Below are positions 1-12,752 of a DNA stretch of 64,000 bases, one piece after another. This DNA comes from Druceiella hillmani (taxonomy: Eukaryota > Arthropoda > Insecta > Lepidoptera > Hepialidae): assembly GCA_039881145.1 (NCBI GenBank), contig JAYKKI010000009.1:9922001-9986000 (forward strand). Reading direction: 5' to 3'. The number at the start of each line of letters is the position of its first letter. Within the stretch, counting starts at the first letter, position 1. A program made the translations under genes and the position numbers. The notes under the pieces are model-generated. The model had not been told where the DNA came from. It was given only the letters and a program-made list of their open reading frames with translations, and ran no database searches.

Positions 1-842
1 ATTTATTCCTTATCTTAGTACATTTTTTTAAATGTTCTATGGCCTACGAGAAAATGGAAAACTCTGCATGCTGGAGAGTGTCTCTAACTCTATTTTAAAA
101 AAATCATCGATTTATTTGCACAATTAACAAATAATAAGACCATATAGTTTACGTATATCATACCTACATTTTGAAACATATATTTTTGCTATCGCTTCAC
201 CCTCTAGAAACGAAATATATTGGAACTTTCCAGTTTTCCACGATATAGAAACTTTCTAGTTTTCCGCGATGTACAGCTCAATCTCCTGAACGCGGTCACG
301 CGTTGTATTTTTTAAAAGTTCCTTAGTCCAATTAATAATAAAAAAGCAATAAATAGTAATGAAAAATTTTAATACACCATTTTTAATAATTAGTTTTTTT
401 TGTGGATCTAAAATTTTTGCTTTATTTTGAAGTAGTATTGTTTATTAAATTCATTAAATTATTAAATTCACAAAATAAATGCTTAAACAATTTTTCCTTT
501 TTGACGAAAATATTCAAAACGAACGACTTATTACTACTTTTACGGCCTACAATGGACTTTTTTATCTGTCACTCTTAGAGACAAGCAGACTTAAAGTAGA
601 TAATAAAAAAAGTCTAAATTTTTCATCAACGTTGAAAGAAGGCAATTTTGGATTTGACTATATAAATCAAAATCGATGCATTTATTTTATATTTATTTAG
701 TAGACAATTTATTTCGCACACTATCGATCTTATCACACATTTATTGATTAAAGTAATGTCACAGGAATTGCTTTAATCAATAATACGATATTAATAAAAA
801 TAGTGCTAAATAAATCAAGCGTCAATGAATATCATCAGTTGG
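1..842. other. AT-rich non-coding stretch
   Basis: No gene recognised. It holds a 73-codon open frame at 479-700 whose product matches nothing I know and which lies in T-rich DNA; I treat it as chance. A slightly less AT-rich patch near 180-310 has no identifiable motif. The copy-2 counterpart is 45584-46425. Confidence 0.6.
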
Positions 843-1122
843 TACACGCACACGCACGCGCACGCGCACGCTCACGTAGGCACATACGTACGCACGCACG
901 CATACGACACGCATGTGCGTGTGTACATGCACGCGCAAAAACACACACGCGCGCGCATGCACGCACGCACGCAGGCACTTGCACGCTCGCACACGCGCTC
1001 GCGCGCCCTCGCACGCACGCACGCATTTACGCACGCCCGAATACGCTCGCAAGCGCTCACGCGCGCACACGCATACGTACCCACGCGCACCCGCGCAAAC
1101 GCGCTCTCATACGCTCACACTC
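843..1122. repeat. GC-rich CA/CG alternating simple repeat
   Basis: About 280 bp built from CACG, CGCA, GCGC and CACA steps, almost entirely alternating pyrimidine-purine, with CTCG and ATAC interruptions. It stands out sharply from the surrounding AT-rich DNA and is rich in CpG. Such tracts can adopt left-handed Z-DNA (established for (CG)n and (CA)n). It produces several overlapping false open frames on both strands, with His/Ala/Arg/Thr repeats on the plus strand and Cys/Val/Arg/Ala on the minus. Confidence 0.93.
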
Positions 1123-1791
1123 TTTTCTGGTAATTCTCAAACTAAAACGTTACTTTAATTTCAGGGAAATATACACAAGAGCGATTTAATTTATATTTTT
1201 AAAAAATCTTGTAAAGAAATTGAACGAAATTTAAACGAAAGAAAAATATTGAAAAAAGTAAAAGAAAATTAATGATTATTTTATGAATAATTAGTCGAAG
1301 AGCAATTCTTCCCTGGCGAATAAATAATTACAATTGATTAATATACATCAAAAAACCTTAATATCAATCCTTTTACTTATATCAAGCTTATTGGCAATTG
1401 ACACCATAATCAGCATTTTCAATACGCTAGTTTTGAATATTTCTAGTTTTGAACGTAAAATTATTGAACATCTCTTTGATTCCTGGCGCGCTATTAGCTC
1501 ATTAGCAGGTTTTCCAAAAATAACTTATTGAACAATGGAATGAAGCCATTGCGTATTAAAAGATATTGCTGCGCCTGGTCAATGTCAGTTATAAGAACGT
1601 TTTGGAGTAAAATTAATGTGCTTCCTCCAACAAACTTGGCAACTTGAGCATTAAAATTTTCTAAAACCTTGCTTGTTACCATGTAGATTAAACTTCGCGA
1701 ATATCTAGAAATTTTGAAGCTTAATTCTTGTAGTTTACATATTAGAGACCATGCTATGAATTTAAAAATAATATTTCTATTCCTGGTTCCT

Positions 1792-1839
1792 CGAATTGTG
1801 CCCAATAATCTGAGAAACAGAATTATTGGGCACAATTCG
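1792..1839. repeat. Inverted repeat, perfect 18-bp arms
   Basis: The left arm 1792-1809 (CGAATTGTGCCCAATAAT) is the exact reverse complement of 1822-1839, with a 12-base loop. Allowing a one-base bulge extends the stem by three pairs. It could be a MITE terminus or core, or a fold-back RNA if transcribed. One of the two substitutions between the tandem copies (1784) lies 8 bp outside the left arm. Confidence 0.85.
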
Positions 1840-2437
1840 CGTGGTTTTCAAATACATGATAGGGACCATCCAGGATATCTTCCCTTAAATATGTAATTTT
1901 TTTATCTAAACTTTATACTGAATGTATACCTTTTAATTATTATAAGTGGGCCAATAACATAGCGAGTATTTTTTATTAATGCTAACAATTTATTGCAGCA
2001 GTTTCGTAAAATATGATGTTTACATTCTATTTTGTCACTTTAATATTTAAATATGGCTATAAATCTAAAAATTGTTTATAATAATTTAAATTTCTATTAG
2101 AAATAAGTTTTTCGTAAATGAGTTTTCTAACTGAATTTTCATGTATTTTCATGTCTCCATGACGGTCGATGATGCTTCATGGTTGCGAAGAAGTAACGTA
2201 CTAATTTTTTGCTTGAGCGTAAATTACAAAATATTTATTTTAACACGGTAATTTTTTTATGAAAGGCAACGATAGCAGCAGCACCCAAAAGGGCATTGTA
2301 ATTTATTCTATATTAACTTTTTACCAACATGCGTCAGCTGCTACAGTTATCATAGTTATTACTTAAGTGTCAACAGTTCCAATAGATATTGCATAATTTT
2401 GATTCTTCCTTCACGGCCCATTGCACAGTACATTCAG

Positions 2438-2456
2438 GACCGGTTTGCCACCGGTC
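2438..2456. repeat. Short GC-rich hairpin
   Basis: GACCGGT at 2438-2444 and its reverse complement ACCGGTC at 2450-2456 with a 5-base loop. It sits in a short less AT-rich patch (2400-2480). The counterpart is 48021-48039. Function unknown. Confidence 0.6.
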
Positions 2457-5400
2457 ATATACCTAATTTTGAGCACGACTATAAAGCTGCCCAAATATCT
2501 TTGGAATATCCAAAGAGGCAAATATGGTTTTAATGGCTTTAAACGATCGATACATTTAACAACACGATATCGTGATGTCAAATGAGTTATAACAAATCAT
2601 ATAATTTTTCAGTCAGTTTACTGATCTTATTTATTGTTTTTTAATATAATAACTCAATATCTTTATTTGACAACTGATTATATATCTCTACTAAAGCTAA
2701 TAAATCGAAATGCTGCCCTTCATAGTTTAATATCAAATACGAAACTATTGGAAACCAACACAATCAATTCTACTACAAATAATACATATACGAACATGTA
2801 AACACTTCGTTATCCTGATCAATTTTCTCAATAACAAAAGTTTGGTTATCCTTAACAAGTGGAGAATATTTTTGGGAAATTTCGCCTAAAATTCTCCTGA
2901 AATTAATTTCTACATAATAAAATCTAATGTATTTTTTTTATTAAAAAAAATTATACATAGAAAAATATTTCATAAATTGGCTTGGAGTGTATTAAACAAA
3001 TACCGAGAAACACAAGAAGAAATTTAAAATAGAGTTTGATTTATTCATTACCTCGTATTTCGTCATTCTAGGTTTAATATACTCCTCATCTTGGGTTTTT
3101 ATCAGTAAACGGTTAGTTTTTTTTACGTAAACCATGTGTTAAAAAAATAATATGAAATACAAATTAGAGGACTAGTAACTACATTAATAAAGATTTTTTC
3201 TCAAATCCTGCCACAACTTTAAAATATAACGAGAGTATCTTACTAATTATACGTAATTTAGAAACATGTATTGCGTATTTCGATAAATTATAATTTCTAA
3301 TTCAACCCGTATCGACATTATTTGTAAAAAAATCATTGAAATTAAAAAAAAATTAAAAGCAGGGTCAGTTTGTCATTTCTCTATTATAAAACTGAAGGCC
3401 GATTTATTTCAAAGTTTATCTACACAAATAACATCTTATTTTCAGTAACCAAACCAAACGATTTAATGAATTATATTTAAAACAGCGATTTTTCTTTTTA
3501 GTTCCGATGACAATTTTTTGTATTCTCTTTCATAGCTTTGGTATAAACATGACGTGAAAGTACATCAATTGTAGTATATTATAATATATAACAATATTTG
3601 TGAGAGCTTTATTCTTTCTCGAACTTGAAAAGTATAAAACGGAAGCTGTCATTGTATTAGGTGGGTAATTTAAAAGTAACTTGTGAAGTCAAAATATTTG
3701 TTCCAGAGAAAAATGCTTAAATGTGGCAGTAAAAACTTCCAACGAATTTTTTCTGATTTAGTTTTTATTTTATTTCTGATTTTCTTTTTTCTCATTAGAA
3801 TCCCCAGTTTATATCACTTTTCTGAAATATTCTTTTCTTATTCAAATTTCCAACAATTTTAGAAAAGTTTCGCTCTACAATAGCTTCTTATCAGAATACG
3901 AATAATTTTTTTTTTCAATTTATTAATAATTTTTATGTATTACTTCCGAATAGAATATTGGATTAGATAACCAGCCGATATGCTTTGTCTATTTTGGTCT
4001 TTTCCATTTTTATTCTTTTCATATTATTCTCTTACTTTTTTTATAAACTCTTCTCTAAATGATATTTGTACGTTTATATTCCAAATTCATCTTACTTATT
4101 GCTTGGAAAGAACACCGGTGAAAATAGATACACTTTAAAATAGAGGTCATAGAACTGATTTGTAGACTAAAAAAATAGTAATTTTCAAAAATCCATGGGA
4201 TACTGAAAATATTTTCAGACATATTTTCACACATAGGTCATACATCTAAATTTGTATATTCACCAATAAACGGCGTGGAACAAAGTGCAGTTTTATATCA
4301 ATATACTAGGGTTCTACTTCGACTTCATAAGGGTCTATTAACGCATTTGATTAAGGTTTTTAATATGTATTTTTTTCCAATAAACGTAGTATAAAATATT
4401 TTTTTCAGGATATATTTCTGCACTAAGCGTGTCTATTTCTCTCTCTACAAAACTTTTAATTTCACTTAAAACAGAAGGCAAATTTTAATCCATAATTTAC
4501 TTCATATATTCTTAAAAAAATCGTAAAAACTATTTTCTTTATTTAGCAGGATTCTATATGATCAATACCATTTATCTTTAAAAAACATATAGTTGCTTGT
4601 AATATCCATTATCAAAATATCATTAGTTTTGTTTTGAAATACTAATATTGCTAACATAATATATAATGTTTATTATGCATATTGAAATCGTAATTGGTTA
4701 TGAAGGTAGGGAAAAATTCGAATAATAAGACTAAATTATTAGGAGAAACGTTACTTAATAACCTGCCAGTTAATGCTATGTCAAATAAATTTTTCTTTTG
4801 TGTCTAGGATTTAATTAGCTAACCTCAATCCATTAAAAATTGTTGAAAAGCAAATAATACATTATAAAATATGGATAAATCTGCAACCCAATTTTACAAG
4901 TTAAACATCAAATTGATATTAAAATATACTAACCTAAAGGGAGGCATTTAAAATCACCTGCAATTGTTGATCGGTAAATTTGAGAAAAACCCAGTTTTTC
5001 TTCGACCCTAAGAATCAATAAAATTTGTAATTTAGACTATGTCTGAATTACCAAATTTATATTAAAAATTATTGTGTAGTTACAACCACGTAGAACAAGT
5101 TTTCAGATATGATATTATCATATGCGCTCTTATCGGAATTTAAGCCCTTAATATAGAAGTAAAGAAAAAATAAAACTGGGCTTCAATCAACATATAAAAA
5201 AAAGTAAATGGAATAGATATTTTAGATAAATGTTTTCTGATAAAGAAAAAAATGAGGATGACAGCATATTAAAGAGTGTGCGATCGAGCGTGAAATTTAA
5301 ACATAATAAAAACATTTTTCAGGTATATTATCACTTTGAAAAATAAGACAATAAACGAGTTACAAAAAATATTTAAGTGCAAGATGTGACAAATAAAAAA

Positions 5401-5508
5401 ATTATGTACAGATGTTTAAATAACGGTAAAGAATGGTTAAAGGAAAAAGTAGTTTGCTGGCATATTGATGTTAGGTACCGTGATTATAATACAATTTTGT
5501 TTTGGTAT

Positions 5509-5721
5509 TTATTTAGGGTGTGAAAAGTAACACATTAATGTTTTAGTACCCTTTACCGTCATAGTAATTATATTATGGAATACATTTATGGAATCATCGT
5601 AATATTTTTTCTCAGTAATCATTCGATGTGAAAATCTGATATTTGGTATTGACTGACTGTGAACTACATAGTGGGGTAAAGATTCGAAGTAATCCATTGT
5701 AGCGCTCGCTGCGGCAAACAT
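5509..5721 (-). other. Unrecognised 70-codon open frame, weak coding candidate
   Basis: Minus-strand frame from an ATG at 5721 to a TAA near 5509. The reading continues open for about 13 codons upstream of the ATG. The translation has a mixed, non-repetitive composition (early residues MFAAASATMDYFESLPHYVV), unlike the Lys/Ile/Phe/Asn-rich chance frames around it, and AATAAA-like sequence follows the stop. I recognise no family, and a chance frame is more likely than a gene. It is unchanged in copy 2 (51092-51304). Confidence 0.12.
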
Positions 5722-6106
5722 GGAAAGGCACTTGCCAAATTTGAAGTAGATAATATAATTAACTTACGCATATTGTAATTTTTGTTTTTGGAACAAGTTT
5801 AAATTAACAATAATACAAATTTCACTGATGTTTTAAATGAAGAAAAATATAGAAAAAGGACGTATTTAAATAAGGCACGGTGGTGATTATTGTATTAATA
5901 ACAACTGACTTTATTGAAACAAATTATTTACATTGAATACCTCCTCTTTTTCTGCTGCTAAATTCCTTTTAGCTGTTTTCACTTTACCCTATATACTTAC
6001 CATATACTACATACTTACCATAAATATAAAAGGTAATAGTCAAAATGTGTGTACAGTTTCTTTATTTATGCTAAATTTTGAGTGACCTAATAAGTAATTG
6101 TGCCCC

Positions 6107-6129
6107 CCGTGCGTACGTCTAACGCACGG
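6107..6129. repeat. Short GC-rich hairpin
   Basis: CCGTGCGT at 6107-6114 and ACGCACGG at 6122-6129 with a 7-base loop, preceded by a C6 run. The counterpart is 51690-51712. No role can be assigned. Confidence 0.6.
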
Positions 6130-7350
6130 ACAAAGTTTTCAAGACAAGGTGTTTCCTATTGGACCCTCGGCTAGGAAGTAATACGAATTAAAAAATCGTT
6201 CGATCTGAACACATTTTCATTGAAGCATAATTTTATGAACAATATCTTACGACACGTAGTAAAAATTAAACAGTTTGTTATCAAAGACGACCATGCCACG
6301 CTGTTTTTATTTATCTAGTTAAATATATTTAATGTAATTTAAGACATCGAGTAGTGTGTCTTTATATATTTAGATAAACATTACTAACCAAATATAATTT
6401 TACAACGCGATCATATTTTTAGTTTACAGTATAAACATTCTGCCTCAATGGAATATTCAATTACTCGCTGTGTAATAATAAAGTATGTAGCCTTGATACG
6501 TGTACTGGTGATCATCGATAAATTTAGGTTTTTATATTTTTTAAAATGTTTAATCCTCTTTTATTATTAGTAGCAATTTTTACCTACAAATTGTATCTCA
6601 TATTTTTTACATCAAAATAACATCAGAGCTTTTAATTTTTATTCACATACAACTTTTCAAATTATGTTGAAAAAATTTAATTCTGGAGTGGTCAATTTAA
6701 TTTTTTTTTTACTTTTTACCAATTTTTACAAATCCTTTTACAAATTTTCAAAATAAAAAAAATAATAAATAAATTATCGATAACATTACTTTTATTACAT
6801 TACTTTTAATAACAAAGACGTTTCCCTTTAATTCCTCTCTGCAGTTATTTAGGCAACTGTACATATGTTATAATTAAAAAATTTAGAGTGATTATTTTTT
6901 CTACTTTTGGTGAGATTTACCTCAATAATTTGATTACTGCGTGCGTCGATTAACGCTATTCTTTGTTGAATTAAGCTTTTCACAATAACATTTTGGGAAA
7001 TATTTTGGGAAGTCAAAAATGATTTCATTACCATTGTTCTTAGAAAAATATACATTAGCAAGGATGTTTGGAATTGAAAACGTATATGATGGAGAATTAT
7101 CGTCGTTCCTGCAAATTGAAATTAAAAAAAAAATTATAACGTTTCAATACCAAATATTTAGATCTGACACATGTTTAAAATTTTCAATTAGAAAAGATAT
7201 TGAACTATAATAGAAAGGATTATCATTTGTGGAAAAGTTACATACATTTAGATTACAAAAATTTTATATTTATATATTCGTTTCGTGTACATAATTCTCA
7301 TAGATTCACATGTATAAGAAACAAATCTCGGTTTTATAGCAGCGAACGTT

Positions 7351-7479
<129 letters not shown>

Positions 7480-7669
7480 ATAAATTATAAGTGACTTCAT
7501 TTTATGATTGAATAAATATTGCGAAATAACTTAAAATACTTTTCGAACCAAACTAAAATAACTGATACCAATTTCCGGAAATTAATTCTTTTCACTAATT
7601 TCAAATTCAACCTAAACCCATTAGTGTAAATCAACCAGCTACTAAATTCCAAATGTAACTAAATTAAAT

Positions 7670-7990
7670 ACGTGCCTGCCGTGATTTACCGAAATTCCTC
7701 TCAAAGCCTCCCTGGTCTTGCAGTAACCACCTTGTCCTCCATAACCGCTTATTCTACTAAACAAATAAAAAAATTGATTATTAATGAATACATCGTCCTC
7801 GCTAATCGCTATTTAGTCGAGTGTGACCGCCACATTTAATGCCACCGGCCATAAATTGCCACTCCGTCAGAGAACGCTCCTATTACAGGGTCCGTGGTCC
7901 TGGGACACCGGAGGATACATACAAATGTCCTCCTTTATCCACATATTTACTTGAACGTAACATCCTGATATGCAAGTAATACCTAACCAG
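7670..7990. promoter_or_regulatory. Candidate conserved non-coding island
   Basis: About 320 bp with higher G+C and more complex sequence than its surroundings, including CCACCGGCC and a CCATAAATTGCC segment that resembles homeodomain-type sites. Two overlapping minus-strand frames cross its right part (7867-8148) but match no family I know. Islands of this kind in AT-rich insect introns are often enhancers or other conserved elements. That is inference, since there is no comparative evidence here. The counterpart is 53247-53567. Confidence 0.2.
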
Positions 7991-8399
7991 GCATAAGGGC
8001 GCACAGGGAATTCCATATGACTGTCGAACACAATATACAGATGTGTTATAAAGTATTGAATCAGGGAAAATATAATGAAAACACAAATTTTAAGGAAAAT
8101 CTGTCGTAAATACACGATTTTTTTTAGAGGCGTAATCAAAATGTGCATTACTATAGTTTAGCAACAAAGTTGCGATATCTTTAGAATATAAATTTTTTTA
8201 CTAACGTTATATTAAGATCTGAACAAATTAAACGTCATCGAAAAGAGACAATTTAAATTTAAGATGAACCAAATACGTATTAAAAAATTTATTTCAAATC
8301 TAATTTAGTTTATTGTTTCCACATATTATTTGGAGAGTATACATTTCATTTCGGAAAATTTATGGTTCATTTATTATAAACTCTCATTACAAAGTTTGG

Positions 8400-8650
8400 T
8401 TGCGATATTTTCCACTATCTAATGCTGCTCCAACTAAATTGCTTCGGCTGACATTGATTTACAGGTACGATTAGAACGAACGGAGTTTAGCTAAGTACAT
8501 TCCGTTGTAACATAATTCATATGTGACACGTATATCGCAAGTCGATGCCAAGAATATCGACCTCGGTTCTATTAACTAGAGCATTCCTTGTCAACGTGAC
8601 ATTTGTTATGTTATGTCATGTCTTGCCGACACGACTTACATTTGTCTTCT
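8400..8650. promoter_or_regulatory. Candidate conserved non-coding island
   Basis: A less AT-biased stretch containing GATTTACAGGTACG at about 8456 (looks like a splice acceptor but with no open exon behind it) and ATGTTATGTCATGTC near 8608. There is no long frame and no repeat signature. Function is unknown; enhancer or unique intronic DNA are both possible. The counterpart is 53977-54227. Confidence 0.12.
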
Positions 8651-9480
8651 TGACATAAAAATTGAGTAAATTATTTCGTATCTAAAATTGTACGTATGTT
8701 ATCTCATTTTGTAGATGTAACCTCTATTTCTGTAAGACTCTGTTATTAATTATTCAGTGTTGAATTTTACTTTTTCATAAATTTATTCAAATTTATACAC
8801 ATTATGAATAAATAAATTCCTTTCCAATAGATCATATTTAGATGGTAAAATTTTCAATTTTATAGTGATAGCCGTGCTTATTTAAAATTGTTTTTAATAT
8901 TAGATGTGCACGGCACAGTAGGTAGGTAAGTACCGATGTAATTTTGTGAGTTGAGTTAATGCTTTTCTTGTATTATGTTAGGGTTCATATTAGACACTTT
9001 AGCATTATTTTTCTGATAAGAGTTTTAGTGATTTTTTTCCTTGATATTAAAATAAAAGTCACCATGGATGCTATATTAAACGTTACGATAACGAGGAGCC
9101 GAATTAAGTTCTTTTAAACTTTCCTCTTTTTTAATCAATTCTAACACTATTAAATTATGCATACTCATTATTCAAGTATTACTTAAAAGCTCTCAAGCAC
9201 AAAGTTTCATATACTTTTAGGAACTAATAAACATCTAAGGCAGAGTATTTCTATTTAAACTATTTACGAATATTAATTTACCACAACGTCAATATATTGC
9301 TTAATATATCTTTCAGAAGGGTAAAAACAAACCAATTATAAAAACTGTACAATTCCACATGACAATAAATATTATAATTTTTTAGATTTTTCCCTTTACT
9401 AATGGTATAAAACCTTCTATCACACCGACTTTTAAGATTGCAAATGGATTGGAAGTCGCCTATAGGTTTTTATGATAAGT

Positions 9481-9741
9481 GAGTAAAGCTGACTTTCAAT
9501 AAAATACGTTGAGTAAGACTGATTTTGAACAAAATACATCTTAAAGGGCCATATTTTTTTTGCGTGAAACAATAAACTTTCACAGCAATGTAAAGCTATA
9601 AAACTCAGAGTAGGAAATTAATTACAACTTGACATCTCAAGTGTTTTGTGAGAAGAAAGTGTTTGATCGCCCTTTTAAAGCGTGTTTTAAAAGGGCGGTT
9701 AAAGCCCCTTTGAAAGTCAAACTTCTTTATGCAGCTTTACT
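9481..9741. repeat. Nested inverted repeats, MITE-like structure
   Basis: Inner hairpin: CGCCCTTTTAAA at 9668-9679 pairs exactly with 9686-9697. Outer pairing: AGTAAAGCTGACTTTCAA near 9482-9499 is complementary in two blocks to 9710-9741 (TTGAAAGTCA, then CAGCTTTACT), interrupted by about 12 bases. The left side also carries a 30-bp imperfect direct duplication (9481-9510 and 9511-9540). The outer and inner pairings suggest a decayed foldback element of about 260 bp. No transposase is present. The counterpart is 55058-55318. Confidence 0.45.
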
Positions 9742-9769
9742 AGTAAACGAACAACCATTTTTTCTTAAA

Positions 9770-9855
9770 AAATAATATAATATAAAATTATATCACAATA
9801 ATATACTATTAATTATAAAATAATATAATATAAATAATAAAATAATTTACATCAA
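9770..9855. repeat. Low-complexity A/T patch
   Basis: Almost pure A/T with repeated AATAATATAATATAAA-type words. The counterpart is about 55347-55432. Confidence 0.7.
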
Positions 9856-10004
9856 AAAAATTAAGTAAACGGAAATAATACTAGCAAGGTTCCTTTTTCA
9901 TTGTGAAGGACGGAACTTTAAATACACAATTTGATCTTAAAGTAACAAAAAAAAATAAATACCAGTAACAACACACGTTGCAAACACCCTGCCATCTCAA
10001 TATG

Positions 10005-10303
10005 CCCACGTCCGCACACACGTAAAGTAAACTGTACTGCTAGTTGCCTACATCTGCAGAACAGAGAACACAACGTTGTACAGCCTCACGACGGAGTAGA
10101 ATAATTAAGTTTAATTTGTTCATTACACATGTAAATATGCTGATCAGAACGGGGACAAAGCAGGCTTCGCTCAGGCGTGAAGGTTTAAGCTTCACACAGA
10201 TAAAAGACATTATGCTTTGAGGTTGTAAGTACATATGCATACGTATTGCGGACAATGAAAGTTTACTGTGGAAGGCAAATATGGGAGAGCACTTTGGTAG
10301 CAT
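10005..10303. promoter_or_regulatory. Candidate conserved non-coding island
   Basis: About 300 bp with visibly higher G+C than its flanks. An 87-codon minus-strand frame spans 10040-10303, but it has no recognisable domain. The patch could be an enhancer, an exon of a non-coding RNA, or an old unrecognised repeat. The counterpart is 55582-55880. Confidence 0.15.
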
Positions 10304-12690
10304 TTCATACTGTTTTTTGCGTCAAGTGTACATTTGTTTTTCATTTGTTTCTTCCTCTTTTATATCGGCAGAGTTAAAAATATCTGTTAAAATAGACAAA
10401 TATGTTGGATAGTTTGTGATTAGTAACTAAAATAATTGTTGTCGCCGTTGTGTATTGTTTTGAACACAAGTTTGAACACAGTTTGAAAAAGGGAATTTAA
10501 AAAAATTACATGTAAAAAAATACGATAGAAATTTTGTCTCATTTTTCGTCATGCACATTGCCAATCACATTTTCTTTTTTGAAAGTCATGTAATATATAC
10601 ATTTAGTTATTATTTTGCTTCCATATTTATCAGTTAATTTACCGGAATAAGGTCTTTAGTTTTTAGGTTTTCACAAATCTCTCCCGTGTGCAGAAATTCA
10701 AACTATTGTTTCTTTAGGCAGTATATTTATATGGCAACATATTTTTGATGATAAAACTCATTCAATAGTAAACAATCATAGTTTTCACTCATTGTACAGA
10801 CCGTGCAATTTGTAGCTATATTATTATGAGTGTGGGATTAATATCTATTTAACAATGAACAAATTTTAGAAGCAAAAACTTAATCAGATGTTCATTTTAT
10901 TTATCAAACGTAATTAGAAACAATATTATGAGTATATTTCATTAGAAATAAAACTTTGACAATTTTTGAAAAGCGTTTAAATGTAGATGCCGATTTTGCA
11001 CAGAGATAATTTTTGAAAAATGAATGTCATTGAAATATTAAGTTTACGAAAATTTTCTCACAAGTGTTATGATCGATTGGTTAAAAGTACACTAATGTTT
11101 GCTTTTTTATTAAATAATAAGGAAACGGAAATTTCTTCTTTATTATATAAATACCACGAGAAAATTCCTCTTTATTATATTAGTAGGTCTGGGATTTGCG
11201 AGATTATATCTGTATTTATAACGTTGTCCCGTATCCTGTTTACTCGCGTCCTGCTTATGTGCTTGATCTATGGTAACACCGAAATTAGAAAATTACGAAT
11301 TTAATCGAGGTGTAACTTCAAATTCGAATAAATTGTCAAAGTTTTGTCTCCAGAATTTAACAGTTGTTATTAATTAATACCGATGGCAATTAAGTAATAA
11401 AAATAATTAAATAAAAATTAAAAAAATTAATATTGTCATAATCAAACTATGAAATTTAACCTGCTTATTGTAATTAGATAAGATTAATTATCGAAAGACC
11501 AGTAAATCTTTATAAATGTGTTTTGCCAAATATTAATATTAGCGTTTAATAAATTGGATAGATGTGATTAACCTAACGGTAGCTTTTATGGTAAATTATC
11601 ATTAGTTATTGATTCAATTAATATTCTAAAAATTTATTGATCGAAATATTTCGTTGAGCCCAAACAAATATTTTGTTTTGCCAAACCAGTTATCTTTTTT
11701 TAAATGAATAGTAATTATAACATGTTAAGTTTTACAGTATTGTGTAAATAAAATGAAATAAATAATGTTACTTTAATTAGGTTTTATATTTAACTATGCT
11801 TTAGTCTGCACCCTATGGTAGAAATATTCCGGAAAAAGCGATTTCGCACATGGCAACCCTAGTTGCACCCATATAAAAGAATTTTCAAAAACGTTGTAGT
11901 CCCGCCACTTTAATACTTTAATTATTTTCCTTGTAGCTATAAAAATAAATACAACAAACATTTTTTTATTTTTGTAATATAACCGTAAAGTGGTAATAAC
12001 GAGTGATTTATGAATTATAAAAGATACACACGTTTCGTATGCTATAAATTGGTTACCGGACGACGAAATAAGAGATAAATAAATTAATAAATAAATAATT
12101 TTCCCATGCGAGTTGCAAAAGGAAAATTTCGATTCATCGATTTAACTTATGTGCCAAATTTTTATATAAATTTAACATATTGCCAGCTTTTTTAAGTTTG
12201 TTCTCCAACTCAGTCAAACTTTTTTAGAGTCGTTGGTTGTTATTATCATTTTGTAACATTGTCTCATTTCGTTATATTTTTATTTTCTCTAATAAACATC
12301 AAAACAAAATGTTAACGAAATATGCACTGATATACGTTTAGATCTGTTTGTGATACAAATGGAGTAAAAAATATTTTTTTATAAATTCTGACAAACAGAA
12401 ATTTAGTAATAGATTTTGATTTGGATTTTAGTTAGGAATGAATAAATAAAACAGAGATCAAAACTATTTGTTACCTGCAATGACTTGAATCGGGAGATTT
12501 CCTCAAAATATCAATAACCAATTAAGTAAATATAAGGATTTATGTGTCTATTAATTATTACCAGAATGATCATACAACTATGTAAAATACATTATTCATT
12601 GAATGGAAAATAGAGATATTTTCTTAGTAAATTTGATGAATTATTGAACAAGAATCGTACTTTCGTCCGGTGATATTTTATGTAATTATC

Positions 12691-12752
12691 CAAATTATGC
12701 AAACGATGCATATTTTTATTGATAAAATATGCATCGCAATGAGCATAATTTG
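12691..12752. repeat. Two-step hairpin with palindromic arms
   Basis: Inner arms CGATGCATATTTT (12704-12716) and 12724-12736 are exact reverse complements. Outer arms CAAATTATGC (12691-12700) and 12743-12752 are also exact. They are separated by small internal loops of 3 and 6 bases around a 7-base apex. A 62-nt stem of this shape is pre-miRNA-sized but AT-rich; a foldback element is as likely. The counterpart is 58268-58329. Confidence 0.8.

Noticed and set aside
803..1189. Overlapping open frames up to 128 codons, plus a set on the opposite strand
   Set aside because: They are translations of the CA/CG simple repeat in several frames on both strands (His/Ala/Arg/Thr or Cys/Val/Arg/Ala repeats), the usual sign of a low-complexity artefact. 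The same applies to 46386-46772.
1494..1835. 113-codon minus-strand open frame, the longest outside simple repeats
   Set aside because: At roughly 28% G+C I estimate a few tenths of such a frame by chance in 45 kb on both strands. No domain or motif is recognisable, and its start lies in an inverted repeat. One of the two inter-copy changes alters its sequence (Asn-rich side, 1784).
8440..8480. Splice-site-like GATTTACAGGTACG
   Set aside because: An AG/GT juxtaposition with no coding potential on either side.
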